From assembly GCF_011174705.1 (NCBI RefSeq), contig NZ_JAANIJ010000001.1:1984001-2048000 (forward strand): 64,000 nt of DNA, given 5' to 3'. Below are positions 32,979-42,138 of the stretch, piece after piece; position 1 is the first letter of the stretch; every line of letters starts with the position of its first letter. Source of the stretch: Tessaracoccus coleopterorum. GTDB taxonomy: Bacteria > Actinomycetota > Actinomycetes > Propionibacteriales > Propionibacteriaceae. A model generated the notes under the pieces. The model saw only the letters and a list, made by a program, of their open reading frames with translations. It searched no databases and was not told the DNA's origin. A program made the position numbers and the translations under genes.

Positions 32979-34127
32979 TCAGGTCCTTCCGATCCCCTTC
33001 CCCATGCGCTTGAGGAGGGCGACAATGTCTCGCCCGACCAAAAACACGACTGGGTGTTCATCTTCTCTTACCTCTTGGTATGCCTGTGGCGTGATGAAAG
33101 CAGTGGTCACGAACACGCCAAACTCGCGGTGTTTGATGCGAGAGATCAGTCGGCTTACCATCCCAACCCCGACGCCGCCGCCAGTGGGGCTGTAGCACTT
33201 GGCCTCGAGCGCAAACTGAAGCCTGATGGGATCCTCGGGTGGCCCGAGACGATACTCGCCAACTGCGTCGCGGCCACCGTCACGGGTAGGTCGCGTCACT
33301 TCGATGGAGGCGACATTAGTGTCAGACTGGACCCACATTTCGGCGGCGAAGTTCTCGAACTGTACGGGGTCGGCTTTGAAGTGGTTGTGGACGGTCTCCA
33401 TGATCCATCTGTCGCCTGGATCGGGAAGCTGGTCAGCTTTGCTACGGATGATCCGGTTCCGAGGAGCTTCCAGCGCTTGGTAAATCCGTCCGTTAACCCA
33501 GGCCCGCCATTCCTGAGGACAGTTGGGTCCCAGTGGATTACCGTCAAGGATCTCGTCAATCCAGGCCCGTGAAACACGTGGGGTCTTAAGGATGGTGAAG
33601 TGTGCTCGATAGTTCTGGAACCTCAGTTCACGAGTGGTGCGCCAGATCGCGACGAGTTCCTCTTCCGATGCCAAGCGGGGTGAGCCAGGGGTGAGCAGCC
33701 CACGGAACCTGATGTTGCGTCCGACAACGCGTTCGAAGAGAAAGATCGGAGGCACTTGCTGTCGCCTTGCAACTTCGCCCCGAGATGCCTCGAACATGTA
33801 CCGGAGCAGTTCGTTGCCGCCGCGCGGGGTCTCATGAAGCTCCTTGCCTGGTTTGCGGTTGTCGCCGTAGTAGGTGAAATCGCCCGTGGTGGGATCCACG
33901 TGGTCGGGCCAGTCCACTTCGGCCCCTGACGTGTAGAGCACGACCAGACTGACGGAGTGGCTCTTGACGCTGCCGTTGAACCGGAAGCCCCCCTGGTTGC
34001 CCACCGGTAACAGCCTTGCGAGCGCGTCATCAGCAGCATTGCCGCGAGTGCCGCCGGCATAAACTCGGTCAAGCACCAGGTCTGCGGTTGCGAGATCAGC
34101 GAACGGAACCGCCTCATCCTCAAGCAT
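32979..34127 (-). CDS. Modification-dependent restriction endonuclease, AspBHI-like
   Basis: Stand-alone enzyme predicted to cut DNA near modified cytosine. 382 residues with an intact frame, close to AspBHI length. The N-terminal half resembles the AspBHI recognition domain: VGNQGGFRFNGSVKSHSVSL, VDWPDHVDPTTGDFTYYGDN and TPRGGNELLRYMFEASR. The C-terminal half is an Mrr-type nuclease: EVTRPTRDGGRDAVGEYRLG with the catalytic Asp, then LQFALEAKCYSP with the ExK pair, then FGVFVTTAFITPQAYQEV. No methyltransferase is adjacent, as expected for this class. Its AT content is somewhat higher than the surroundings, which hints at transfer. Confidence 0.82.
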   Translation of the reverse strand: MLEDEAVPFADLATADLVLDRVYAGGTRGNAADDALARLLPVGNQGGFRFNGSVKSHSVSLVVLYTSGAEVDWPDHVDPTTGDFTYYGDNRKPGKELHETPRGGNELLRYMFEASRGEVARRQQVPPIFLFERVVGRNIRFRGLLTPGSPRLASEEELVAIWRTTRELRFQNYRAHFTILKTPRVSRAWIDEILDGNPLGPNCPQEWRAWVNGRIYQALEAPRNRIIRSKADQLPDPGDRWIMETVHNHFKADPVQFENFAAEMWVQSDTNVASIEVTRPTRDGGRDAVGEYRLGPPEDPIRLQFALEAKCYSPTGGGVGVGMVSRLISRIKHREFGVFVTTAFITPQAYQEVREDEHPVVFLVGRDIVALLKRMGKGIGRT

Positions 34128-34176
34128 GGTCCCTATCCTGCCAGAGGGCTGATTTGGTCACGGAGCGCGATGACCT

Positions 34177-34189
34177 TTGCATCATGCAA
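34177..34189. promoter_or_regulatory. Palindrome upstream of the AspBHI-like gene
   Basis: TTGCAT and ATGCAA arms flank a single C (plus strand), 50 bp upstream of the nuclease ATG. It may be an operator, but no regulator gene adjoins. Confidence 0.4.
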
Positions 34190-34272
34190 CGAGCTTCATC
34201 TGACTAGTACCGTGGTTGAGGCCGGCTGCCTTGGCAAACATCCGACCTCACCCTCAGGAGTGGATCACGAGA

Positions 34273-35224
34273 TCAGCCGTGCGCCGCCATCAGGGCCCTC
34301 CGCAGCAGTTGCGGGTCGCCGAGGCGGTGGCGCAGCGTCCTCTCCAAGCCCGCGATCGGGTACAGGTTCTGCGGGCCCGCGGGTCCTTGAACGACTCGCT
34401 CGCGTACCTCGGCAGCACCGCCTGCGACAGTGACGCCAACGCGATCGCCTCCTCGCGGCTCAACTCGTGCGAGCACTCGACCCGCACGATCCCGGCCCAC
34501 GGGGAGCCCCCGGCGCCCGGCAGGCGGAGGTACCAGGAGTACCGCTCCCAACTCGTGCCCAGCAGGAACACCGGCGTCCGTTGCCCCGCGTTGAGGGTGC
34601 CGACGACGCGGTTCAGGTCGGAGGTCAGGTAGGCCGACTGCTGCGACTTGATCATCCCGATCGCCCGCGGCACCTTCGTGCGGCCCCGAAGCGGGCCGTC
34701 GATCACGAGGAGGTCGTCGTCGCCGCCGTCGGTGGCCGCGCGGGCGTTGGCCGCGCAGATGATCTCCAACTCTGCGAGCTTGTCCTGCAGCGCCAGCGAG
34801 AGCAGATCGAACACCTGCTTCGTGGCATCCGGCTTGGCGTGCACCGCGGTCCACGTGCCGAGGCGGGTGCCGATGTCGTCGGCCGCATCGGAGGTGGTCA
34901 GGAGAGCGCGGCGCACCTCGGCCACCTCGACGGTGGCCGCCGTCCTCGTTGACCGGACGACCCCTGCCGCGTACGACGCACACAGGCCAGGGGCCACGTC
35001 ATCGCCGTCCTCGGGCCGCAGCCACAGCCGCGCCTCGACGCGACGCACGCCGTCGACGAACAGGATCGTCTCCGGCACCCGGACGGGGAGGGGCCGATCG
35101 GGCGCCACTGGTTGGCAGGCAGCTCCACGTCCACGTCGAGCTCCGCCTCCGACTCGGCAAGCTCCTCTACCTCCTGCAGGCTCGAGCCGTAGTCGGGCGA
35201 CCAGCCATCCACCTGGAACCGCAT
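34273..35224 (-). CDS. nurA: NurA-like nuclease
   Basis: Predicted 5'-3' nuclease that works with HerA in DNA end resection; about 317 residues. The start is MRFQVDGWSPDYGSSLQEVE. NurA-type acidic motifs are visible: ETILFVDGVRRVEARLWL (first Asp-Gly) near residue 55 and DDLLVIDGPLRGRTKVPRAI (second Asp-Gly) near 180, then GMIKSQQSAYLTSDLNRV. The C-terminus NLYPIAGLERTLRHRLGDPQ fits the family's ending. Two frame changes lie near 35115 and 34385. Its ATG overlaps the stop of the Rad50 gene (TGATG), so translation is coupled. The identity rests on motifs plus operon position and needs profile confirmation. Confidence 0.65.
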
Positions 35225-38200
35225 CAGCCCTCCCTCGTGACGCTCGACGTGCGGGAGTCGCGCGTGACGACGAAGCGCGTCGGGATCCGCTCGGCGAGGC
35301 CCACCACGTGCGTGACGATGCCGACCAGCCGGTCGCCCTGGGCGAGTCGCTCGAGGGTGGCGGCCACCACCTCGAGGCTGTCCGGATCGAGCGACCCGAA
35401 GCCCTCATCGAGGAAGATCGAGTCGAGGCTTGCAGCCGTCGACGACATCGACGACAGCTCCGCCGACAGCGCCAACGCCAACGCAAGGCTCGCCTGGAAC
35501 GTCTCGCCGCCCGACAGCGTCCGCACCGAGCGCTTCGCCTCCGCGTCGGCGTGGTCGATCACGAAGAACTCGCCCTTCTCGTGGGCGAGCGAGAACTGCC
35601 CGCCCGAGAGCTCGAGCAGCGACGACGACGCCGCCTCCACCAACACGTCGAGGGCCGCCCCGGCCAGCCAACGCTGGAACTTCTTCGCGCTCAGGTGATC
35701 GGCCAGCATGCCCGCCACCTGCCTGCGTTCCTCGGCGGCCTCCCGCTCGGAGCTCAGCTTCTCCACCCGCCTGAGATCGGCCTCGACCCTGGCCAGCCGG
35801 TCGGCGGCCCGGGCCTGCTCGGTCGCGAGCGCGACGGCCACCTCGGCCGCGGCACCGACCTCGATGCCGGCCCCGGTGACCTCGGCCACCAACGCCGCCT
35901 CAGCCTCGATGACGGCCTGCCCCGTCGACTCCACGACGGCGCGGGCGGCGGTCAGCGCCGCTTCCGCGGAGGCCCGCGTCTGATCGGCCCAAGCGGCGAG
36001 CGTCGCCCAGGCGGCGGGCAGGTCGGATGAGTCGACGGCGGGGCGCCGAGCGGCACCAGCGGCTCGCGCGTCTCCCGCAGCAGCCGGTCGGCCGAGCCCA
36101 ACTCCTCGCGCAGCGCACGCTCCGCGGCCACCGCGACATCGCGCTCCCTGGCCGCAGCCTGCTGGGCACCCAGGGCCGCCTTCTCCGCGGCCTCCAAGGC
36201 CGTGAGCGACTCGAGTGCCGCTGCGATCTCGGCCGCCGACGGCGCCTCAGCCAGTTGCCCGGTGAGCGACCAGATCCGCTCGCGTGCCCCTCGAGGGCCG
36301 ACTCCGCGCGGAGCCGGTAGCCGCGGGCCGCCTCGTCGGCAGTCGTGGTGGTCGAACGGGCCGACGAGGCGGCGTTCAGCGCAGCCACGGCCGCGTCGTC
36401 CTCTGCCTGGGCCCGGTCGTGCGCCGCCCGCGCCTCGGGCAGTTCGACGGCGTCGAGGGCGGCGACCGCGTCGGCGGCCCACGCCGTCAGCTCGCGCCAC
36501 GACTCCTGCAGCGACCCTCCCTCGCCTACCGGCGCACCAAAGGGCAGCACCGCCGAGCGGGCCGCCGCAGCGCCTGGACGCCGTCGCGACGTTCGCCGTC
36601 GAGCCGGGCCGACTCGGAGCGGGCCTCGGTAAGCTCTCCGCGGGCGGCGGCCCGCGCCTTGCCCGCGGCCTCGACTGCATCCGCGGCCACCCGGAGCGAC
36701 CCGAGTCGCTCCGTGGCGTCGGCGCGCAGGGTGTCAGGGTCGTCGCCGTCGGGAAGCGCGTCGGCCAGCCGTTCGCGAGCCTGCGCCAGCGCCCGGGCCT
36801 GGTGTCCCGCCTCCGCCTCGGCCCGTGCGACGGCCTGGCGGGCCGCGTCCCGTGCCAACTCGGCCAGCTTGACGCCGTCGGCGGCGGCCTGCGCCTCCGC
36901 GACGTCGATCGGCGCGGGAGCGTCGCCACCGTCGCCTCGCACACCGGGCACTCGTGCCCGACCTCGAGACCGGCGCGGAGCGTGGCGGCGGACGCCCGGA
37001 CCCTGGCAGACTCCGCGACGGCGCGGGCCTCGGTGAGCGCGGCCTCGGCGCTTCCGGACGTGACGGATGCCTCGCCCAGCGCGGTCGCGGCCGATCGCCG
37101 CTCCAGATCCGCCACCTCGGAGCGCAGCGCGATGGCCCGGTCGCACCGGGCGATCAGGGCCGAGAGCTCGACGGGGTCGCCGAGCGCCGCCACAGCCGCC
37201 CGGGCCGCGTCCTCGGCCTCCTCTGCCTGCGACACCTGCTCCGTGGCCGCGGCCACCGCCTCGGTGGCGGCATCGAGCCGCTGCGCCAGGTCGTCGACGC
37301 CTTCGGGCGGGGTGAGCGCCGCGATCGCGCGCCGGCGGTCGGTGAGGTCGGCCAGCACCGCCGCGGCGGTGGACTTGGCGCGGGCGGCGGAGCCCTGCGC
37401 CTCGAACGCACCCGACCAGCGCGCCTCGGCCTCCACCTTGGCGGCTGCCGTCTGCTCGGCAGCCCGACGGCGGTCGTCGCGGCCGACTCGAGGTCGGGCA
37501 GCGCCCTCGTCAGGTCGGTCAGCTCGAGATGCCGGTCGCGCACCCGCTCCAGCTGCGAGCGGTTGCCCCAGCCTCCAGCGCGGCCCTGGCAACGCCGTAT
37601 GCCTGCTCAGCCTCGGAGGCAGCGGTGCGTAGCCGCTCGGCCTCGTCGCGCACAGCGGTCGAGCGGGCGGCCAGCTCGGTCAGGCCCCGGGATCCGGACG
37701 GCGGCGAGCCGGGCGGCGTCCTCGGTGGCCCGATGAGCAGCTTCGTCGCTTCGGCTGAGGCACCGCGTGCCGCCTCCATGGCTGCGGAGAGCCCGTCGAC
37801 GCGGGTGGCGAGCCCGGCCAACTCCTCCACCCTAGCTGCGGCCTCGTCAGCGGCCTCCTGCGTCGCGCCGCCCAACTCGTCGATCCGACCGGAGATGGCC
37901 ACCACCTCGGAATCCGCCGCGCTCCGCCTGGCTCCGGCGGCCCGCATCACGATGTCGTACTGATGCGCGCCCAACAGCTTCAGCAGGATGTCCTGCCGCT
38001 CGCCGACGGTGGCGTTGAGGAATTCCGCGAACCGGCCCTGCGGCAACACCACCGCCTTCGTGAAGTCGTCGAACGACAACCCCAGCAGCTCCTCGATGGC
38101 CGGCGTCACGTCGCGTACCTCGGAAGCAAGCACCTCGACCTCGTCGGTGGTGGCCGACGAGGCGCCACGGTCGTCGAGCCGCTCGAGCGTGGCCGTCTTC

Positions 38201-38501
38201 TGCTGGATCGACTGCCCGACGCGACGCACCTCCCGTGCCACGCGGTAGCGCGCCTGGCCGACGTCGAACAGCAGTCGCACCGTCGCGCGGGCGGTGGTGG
38301 GCGCGAGCGCCCACTGCACCGAGTTGGCCCTGCCCAGCGCGGGGCCGAGCCGAACAACGCGAACACCATGGCGTCGATCACCGTCGACTTGCCCGCGCCC
38401 GTCGGGCCGACCAGCGCGAAGTAGTCGGCGCCCTCGAAGTCGACCACCGTCTCCGCGCGGAACGACGCGAAGCCGTTCATCTCCAACCGGATGGGACGCA
38501 T
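35224..38501 (-). CDS. sbcC: SbcC/Rad50 SMC-like ATPase, frame-interrupted
   Basis: ATPase partner of the Mre11 nuclease, about 1093 residues. The N-terminus has [20 protein letters not shown] and Walker A VGPTGAGKSTVIDAMVFALF. FTKAVVLPQGRFAEFLNATV is a typical SbcC segment. The centre is a long Ala/Glu/Arg-rich coiled coil with one zinc-hook, GHECPVCEATVATLP. The C-terminus has the signature RTLSGGETFQASLALALALS and Walker B DSIFLDEGFGSLDPDSLEVV. At least eight frame changes break the coil, most in G/C runs. Start and stop both overlap neighbours as TGATG, so the gene is translationally coupled on both sides. Confidence 0.92.
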
Positions 38502-39653
38502 CAGTTCACCCCCGTCGTCTCGTCGAGCAGTTCGGAGAACAGCGTCGTCAGGCGCGGATCGTCGATGCCGGCCTCCTCGCAGTACGCGGTGAACAGCTCC
38601 CGCGGGGAGCGGCTCGGCTGTTGCGCCACGTGGTGGGTGGTGGCCTGCGCGAAGTCGGGATGGATCCGCACCTCCAGCGCGTTGGGCAGCGCGTCGAGCA
38701 CCTCGTCGCGCAGGCCCGCCCGGACGCGTTCCTCGACGACCACCCGCAGGTAGTCGTCGCCGAACCCTCCGCGGACGCCTTCAGTTGCTCGACGGTGCCG
38801 CTCACCGTCCGCAGCCGACGGCCCGCCGTGATGGGGATGTCGGTGACCCGGGCCGGCGTCGACGGCGTCGCCTCCACCAGGCACACCACCGGCGAGTTCT
38901 CCTGCTCGCCGAAGTCGACGGCGATCGGAGCGCCCGAGTAGTGGACGGGCGTCGGGGCCGGGATCTGCTGGCGGCGGTGGAGGTGCCCCAGCGCAACGTA
39001 GTGCGCCGTGATCGGGAACGACTGCGCCGACACGTGGTACTCGAAGATCGACTGCGCCTCGCGTTCACCGCCGCCCATCAGGCCGCCGGTGCAGGTGAGG
39101 TGCCCCATCACGATGTTGACGGTCTCTGGCGTGAACGACGTTGCCAGCGCGGAGATGATCTCGCGGACCGACGCCTCGTACCTTCCGGCGTTGTCCGACG
39201 GGGTGCCGGTGACGATCTCCTCCGAGCCGACGATGTAGCGGCGCGACACGAACGGAACCAGCGCCACGACGGCCTCCTCGCCGGTGGAGCGGGCCGTGAA
39301 CCGGTGCACCCCTCCCTCAGCGGCGGCCCGGATGGCGCCCGCATACTGGATGCCTGCCACGGCCATCAGTTGGCGCAGCGCCTCGAAGCTTCGCGCATGG
39401 TCGTGGTTTCCAGCGATGACGACCACCTCGATGCCCGACGACGCCAGCCTCAGCAGGGCGCCGTTGACGAGCCGCTGGGCCTCGGCGCTGGGGGCCGCGG
39501 TGTCGTACAGGTCGCCGGCCACGAGCACCGCGTCGACCTCCTCGCGCAGCGCGATGTCGATGATCTCGGCCAGGACGGCCTGCTGCTCCCCAGCCGGTTG
39601 CGGCCGCGGAGCGTCTTGCCGACGTGCCAGTCGGCGGTGTGCAGGAACTTCAC
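38501..39653 (-). CDS. sbcD: SbcD/Mre11 nuclease, frame-interrupted
   Basis: Mn-dependent 3'-5' exo/endonuclease of the Mre11 family, about 384 residues. Phosphoesterase motifs in order: [73 protein letters not shown] and [20 protein letters not shown]. Every metal-binding Asp, His and Asn expected is present. The GTG start has an AGGAG site 4 bases upstream. One frame change near 39590 and another near 38770 interrupt it. It begins 11 bp after the HerA gene and overlaps the Rad50 gene. Confidence 0.92.
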
Positions 39654-39664
39654 GGTGCTCCTCG

Positions 39665-41364
39665 TCAGAACGGGGCCGGGTCGGCGTCGCGGGCCATCCG
39701 GGACATGATGTTGGTGGGGCCGGTGCTCCCGGGGCGACCTCGGATTCGCGGGTCGCCCACGCCGGGAACGGGAACTCGACGGCCAGCGGTACGGGCAGCT
39801 CAGGCTGGGAGACGAACATGGCGCCCGGCTTCGCAAGGGTGGCGCGCTGCCGCTGCGAGGCGGGCAGGAAGCCGTACTCGGGGCGGCCCGCCTCGGCCGG
39901 GTCGAGCCTGCCGACGATGCGGATCGACGAGTTCGACACGATGCGCCGCTCCACCTCGGAGGCCGTCTGCTGCGCGCCGATCAGGATGATGCCGAGCGAC
40001 CTGCCGCGCTCCGCGATGTCGAGGAGCACCTCCTTGATGGGGGAGTTGCCCTCGCGCGGGGCGTGCTTGTTCAGCTCGTCCAGCATCGTGAACAGCAGCC
40101 CCCGGCGCCGGCCCGCTCCTTGGCCTCGGTCTCGGAGCGCAGCACCACGCCGACGACGAACCGCTGCGCCCGCTCGGGCAGGTTGTGCAGGTCGACGACG
40201 GTGACGCGGCTGTTGCCCGTCGAGACGGTGCGGCGGGTGGTGTCGCCGGTGAGGTTGCCGCGGATGATGGGGCCGAGCGCCTTCTGCGACGAGCGCAGCC
40301 GCCGGATGAACGCGTTGACCGAACCCGCCGTCGTTGCGGCACCCGCCCAGTCGGCCTTGGTGGCGTCGTTCTGCACGCGCTCGGAGACGAAGTCGATCAG
40401 CTCGGCGTACGTGGCGATGCGGGTGCCATCGACCGAGATCGCGCCGTCGGAGCCGGACGCGACTGCCTCGCGGCGCAGCTTGGCGGCGACCTGGTGCACC
40501 ACGAGCGTGTACTGGTTGCGGTCGTCCTCCGCGTCGGCGAACACGAAGGGCAGGAGTTCCTGTTGGCAGAACTCGAGCAGCGTCCACCAGAACGCGTCGA
40601 CGCCGCTGGTGCGGCCCGAGATGTGGGGCGGCCGGTCTGATCGCCCGGGCGGGGAGGTGCGAAGAAACGCGCCGAGTCGAACGGTGTCGCAGGTAGCCCG
40701 AGGCGGGCGTATTTGGCGCGCATGACGTCGTCGAGCTTCGCGTTGGGCTTGTCGAGGAACATCAGGTCCTCGCCCTTGACGGCGAAGATGAGCGCCTTCG
40801 CAGCGAGCGACCGGTCGCCGAGCACCCCGAGGAGAAGATCGAGTGCAGCAGGAACAGCGCGAAGCTGGTCTTGGTGGCCACCCGGAGATGCCGGAGATCG
40901 AGACGTGGGCGCCGCGGGTGCCGTCCAGGAACTCGAGGTTGATGTAGACGGGCTCACCGTCGCGGCCGAGCCCACCACCACCTTGCGCGACATCGAGTCG
41001 AAGTACAGCGCCCTGTCGCGGACGGTGCCGACGGCGCGGTGGGCCGCGATGCCGGGCATAGGCGGCACGTACACCTCGGGGTCGACCCGGGTGGTGGTGA
41101 CCTCGGCGATCTCCTGCGTGTGGGCGGGCAGCACGCCGTCGGCGATCAGGAACGCGTCGGAGCCGTAGCTGGCGCCCTCGTGCCGGGCGACCACCTGCGT
41201 GACGACCCGGAGGTGCGCACGGGCCCGACGCCCGGCACCACGCGTTCGGTGGTGACGACGTCATCGAGCTGAAGATACGCATCGGGGCCGACGGCGACGC
41301 TGAACTTGAGCGGGGTGGAGTCGCTGGTGCCGGCGACGAGGCCGACCGGATCGTCGATGTTCAT
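39665..41364 (-). CDS. herA: HerA-like hexameric DNA translocase, frame-interrupted
   Basis: Predicted ring-shaped ATPase that pumps DNA during end resection, about 567 residues. The N-terminal HAS-barrel is seen in [20 protein letters not shown]. The P-loop region is [18 protein letters not shown], a deviant Walker A without the usual GK. Walker B and the sensor segment are [18 protein letters not shown] and [20 protein letters not shown], then [18 protein letters not shown], all typical of HerA/FtsK-like proteins. At least four frame changes occur; at 40885 one added G restores SGVATKTS. ATG 41364 has GGAAGGG before it, but the upstream frame also runs into it, so a longer N-terminus is possible. 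Confidence 0.82.
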
Positions 41365-41695
41365 GGGCCCTTCCAGGCGTGCGCGGGTGATGTGGCCACC
41401 GTAGCGCCGCGCCCCGACGATTGCCGACGGCAGGGCGGGTTCGGGCGGCGGGATCAGGCCCGCGTTCGGCCATCTCGTCGACGATCCAGCGCGCCGTCTC
41501 GCGGGTGCAGATGCCGGGCTCGTCGAAGCTGACGGCGAACAGGCTGGTGATCTCGGTCAGCTGCGGCACACCGCGCAGCGAGAGGATCTCGTCCGCTTCC
41601 GCCGCGTACGCGTCGCGCGGGGACCCGCCTGCGACGAGCCCCGCGGGGTCGGCCTCGGCGAGGATCTCGATGAGCTGTTCCCGGGTGACTGCCAT
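41365..41695 (-). CDS. DUF1871-like small protein or N-terminal extension of HerA
   Basis: About 110 residues. The start TREQLIEILAEADPAGLVAG, then SPRDAYAAEADEILSL, resembles DUF1871 proteins (a DP-G-L motif followed by an acidic Asp/Glu pattern). LFAVSFDEPGICTRETARWI follows. After a frame change near 41455 the sensible sequence (LIPPPEPALPSAIVGARRYG) is in frame with the HerA ATG, without a stop. So it may be a separate gene whose stop is masked, or part of HerA. ATG 41695 is preceded by a -10 box at leaderless spacing and marks the start of the five-part operon. Confidence 0.5.
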
Positions 41696-41701
41696 GTGGC
41701 G

Positions 41702-41707
41702 AGCATA
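41702..41707 (-). promoter_or_regulatory. -10 box of the herA-nurA operon
   Basis: On the minus strand TATGCT (TANNNT) ends 6 bases before ATG 41695. This is leaderless spacing, and no ribosome site is present, so transcription of the operon probably begins at this ATG. Confidence 0.5.
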
Positions 41708-41743
41708 GTGCCGGACGCCAGGGATCCGGCGGGGTGGGGTGAG

Positions 41744-41905
41744 GGTAGTGGCCGTTAGTTTCGGCGGGACCGATCAGAATGGGACACTGGCCGATTTTGC
41801 GAGGGGCCATCCCGGGTGGGGGCGGGGTAGTGGCCGTTAGTTTCGGCCGGACCGATCAGAATGGGACACTGGCCGATTTTGCGAGGGGCCAGCCCGGGGT
41901 GGGCG
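41744..41905. repeat. Two tandem copies of an 82-bp sequence
   Basis: GGTAGTGGCCGTTAGTTTCG begins at 41744 and again at 41826. Both copies include ACCGATCAGAATGGGACACT and GGCCGATTTTGCGAGGGGCC, differing at a handful of positions. The words TGGCC and GGCCA recur within the unit. This could be the remnant of an insertion-sequence end, but no transposase adjoins. Confidence 0.75.
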
Positions 41906-42008
41906 TCGGCCAATTGGCTGACGTCGAAGAGTGCTCCGCTGGTACTCACGGGGAGACTCCACGTCGATGCCAACTCCGGCTGTGACGAATCGGCTTGTCG
42001 GTAGGCGT

Positions 42009-42086
42009 TTGACAAGGCTCGGCGCGATCCGCTAACTGCCTGGCGCTACCTTTCGGCCAGACCCTACGGAAGGTAGTTGACAAGGC
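42009..42086 (+). promoter_or_regulatory. Candidate promoter region of the pilus operon
   Basis: TTGACAAGGC occurs at 42009 and again at 42077. Immediately before the second copy is an inverted repeat, CTACCTT (42046) with AAGGTAG (42070). TAACTG stands at -10 spacing from the first copy. The 230-bp gap from 41906 to 42138 holds no gene and is the only upstream space for the adhesin-pilin-sortase genes. Confidence 0.4.
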
Positions 42087-42138
42087 GACGAGTTTCCCGC
42101 TTTACTGCAATCGCATTCACTTTAGGCAGGGGGGTCCA

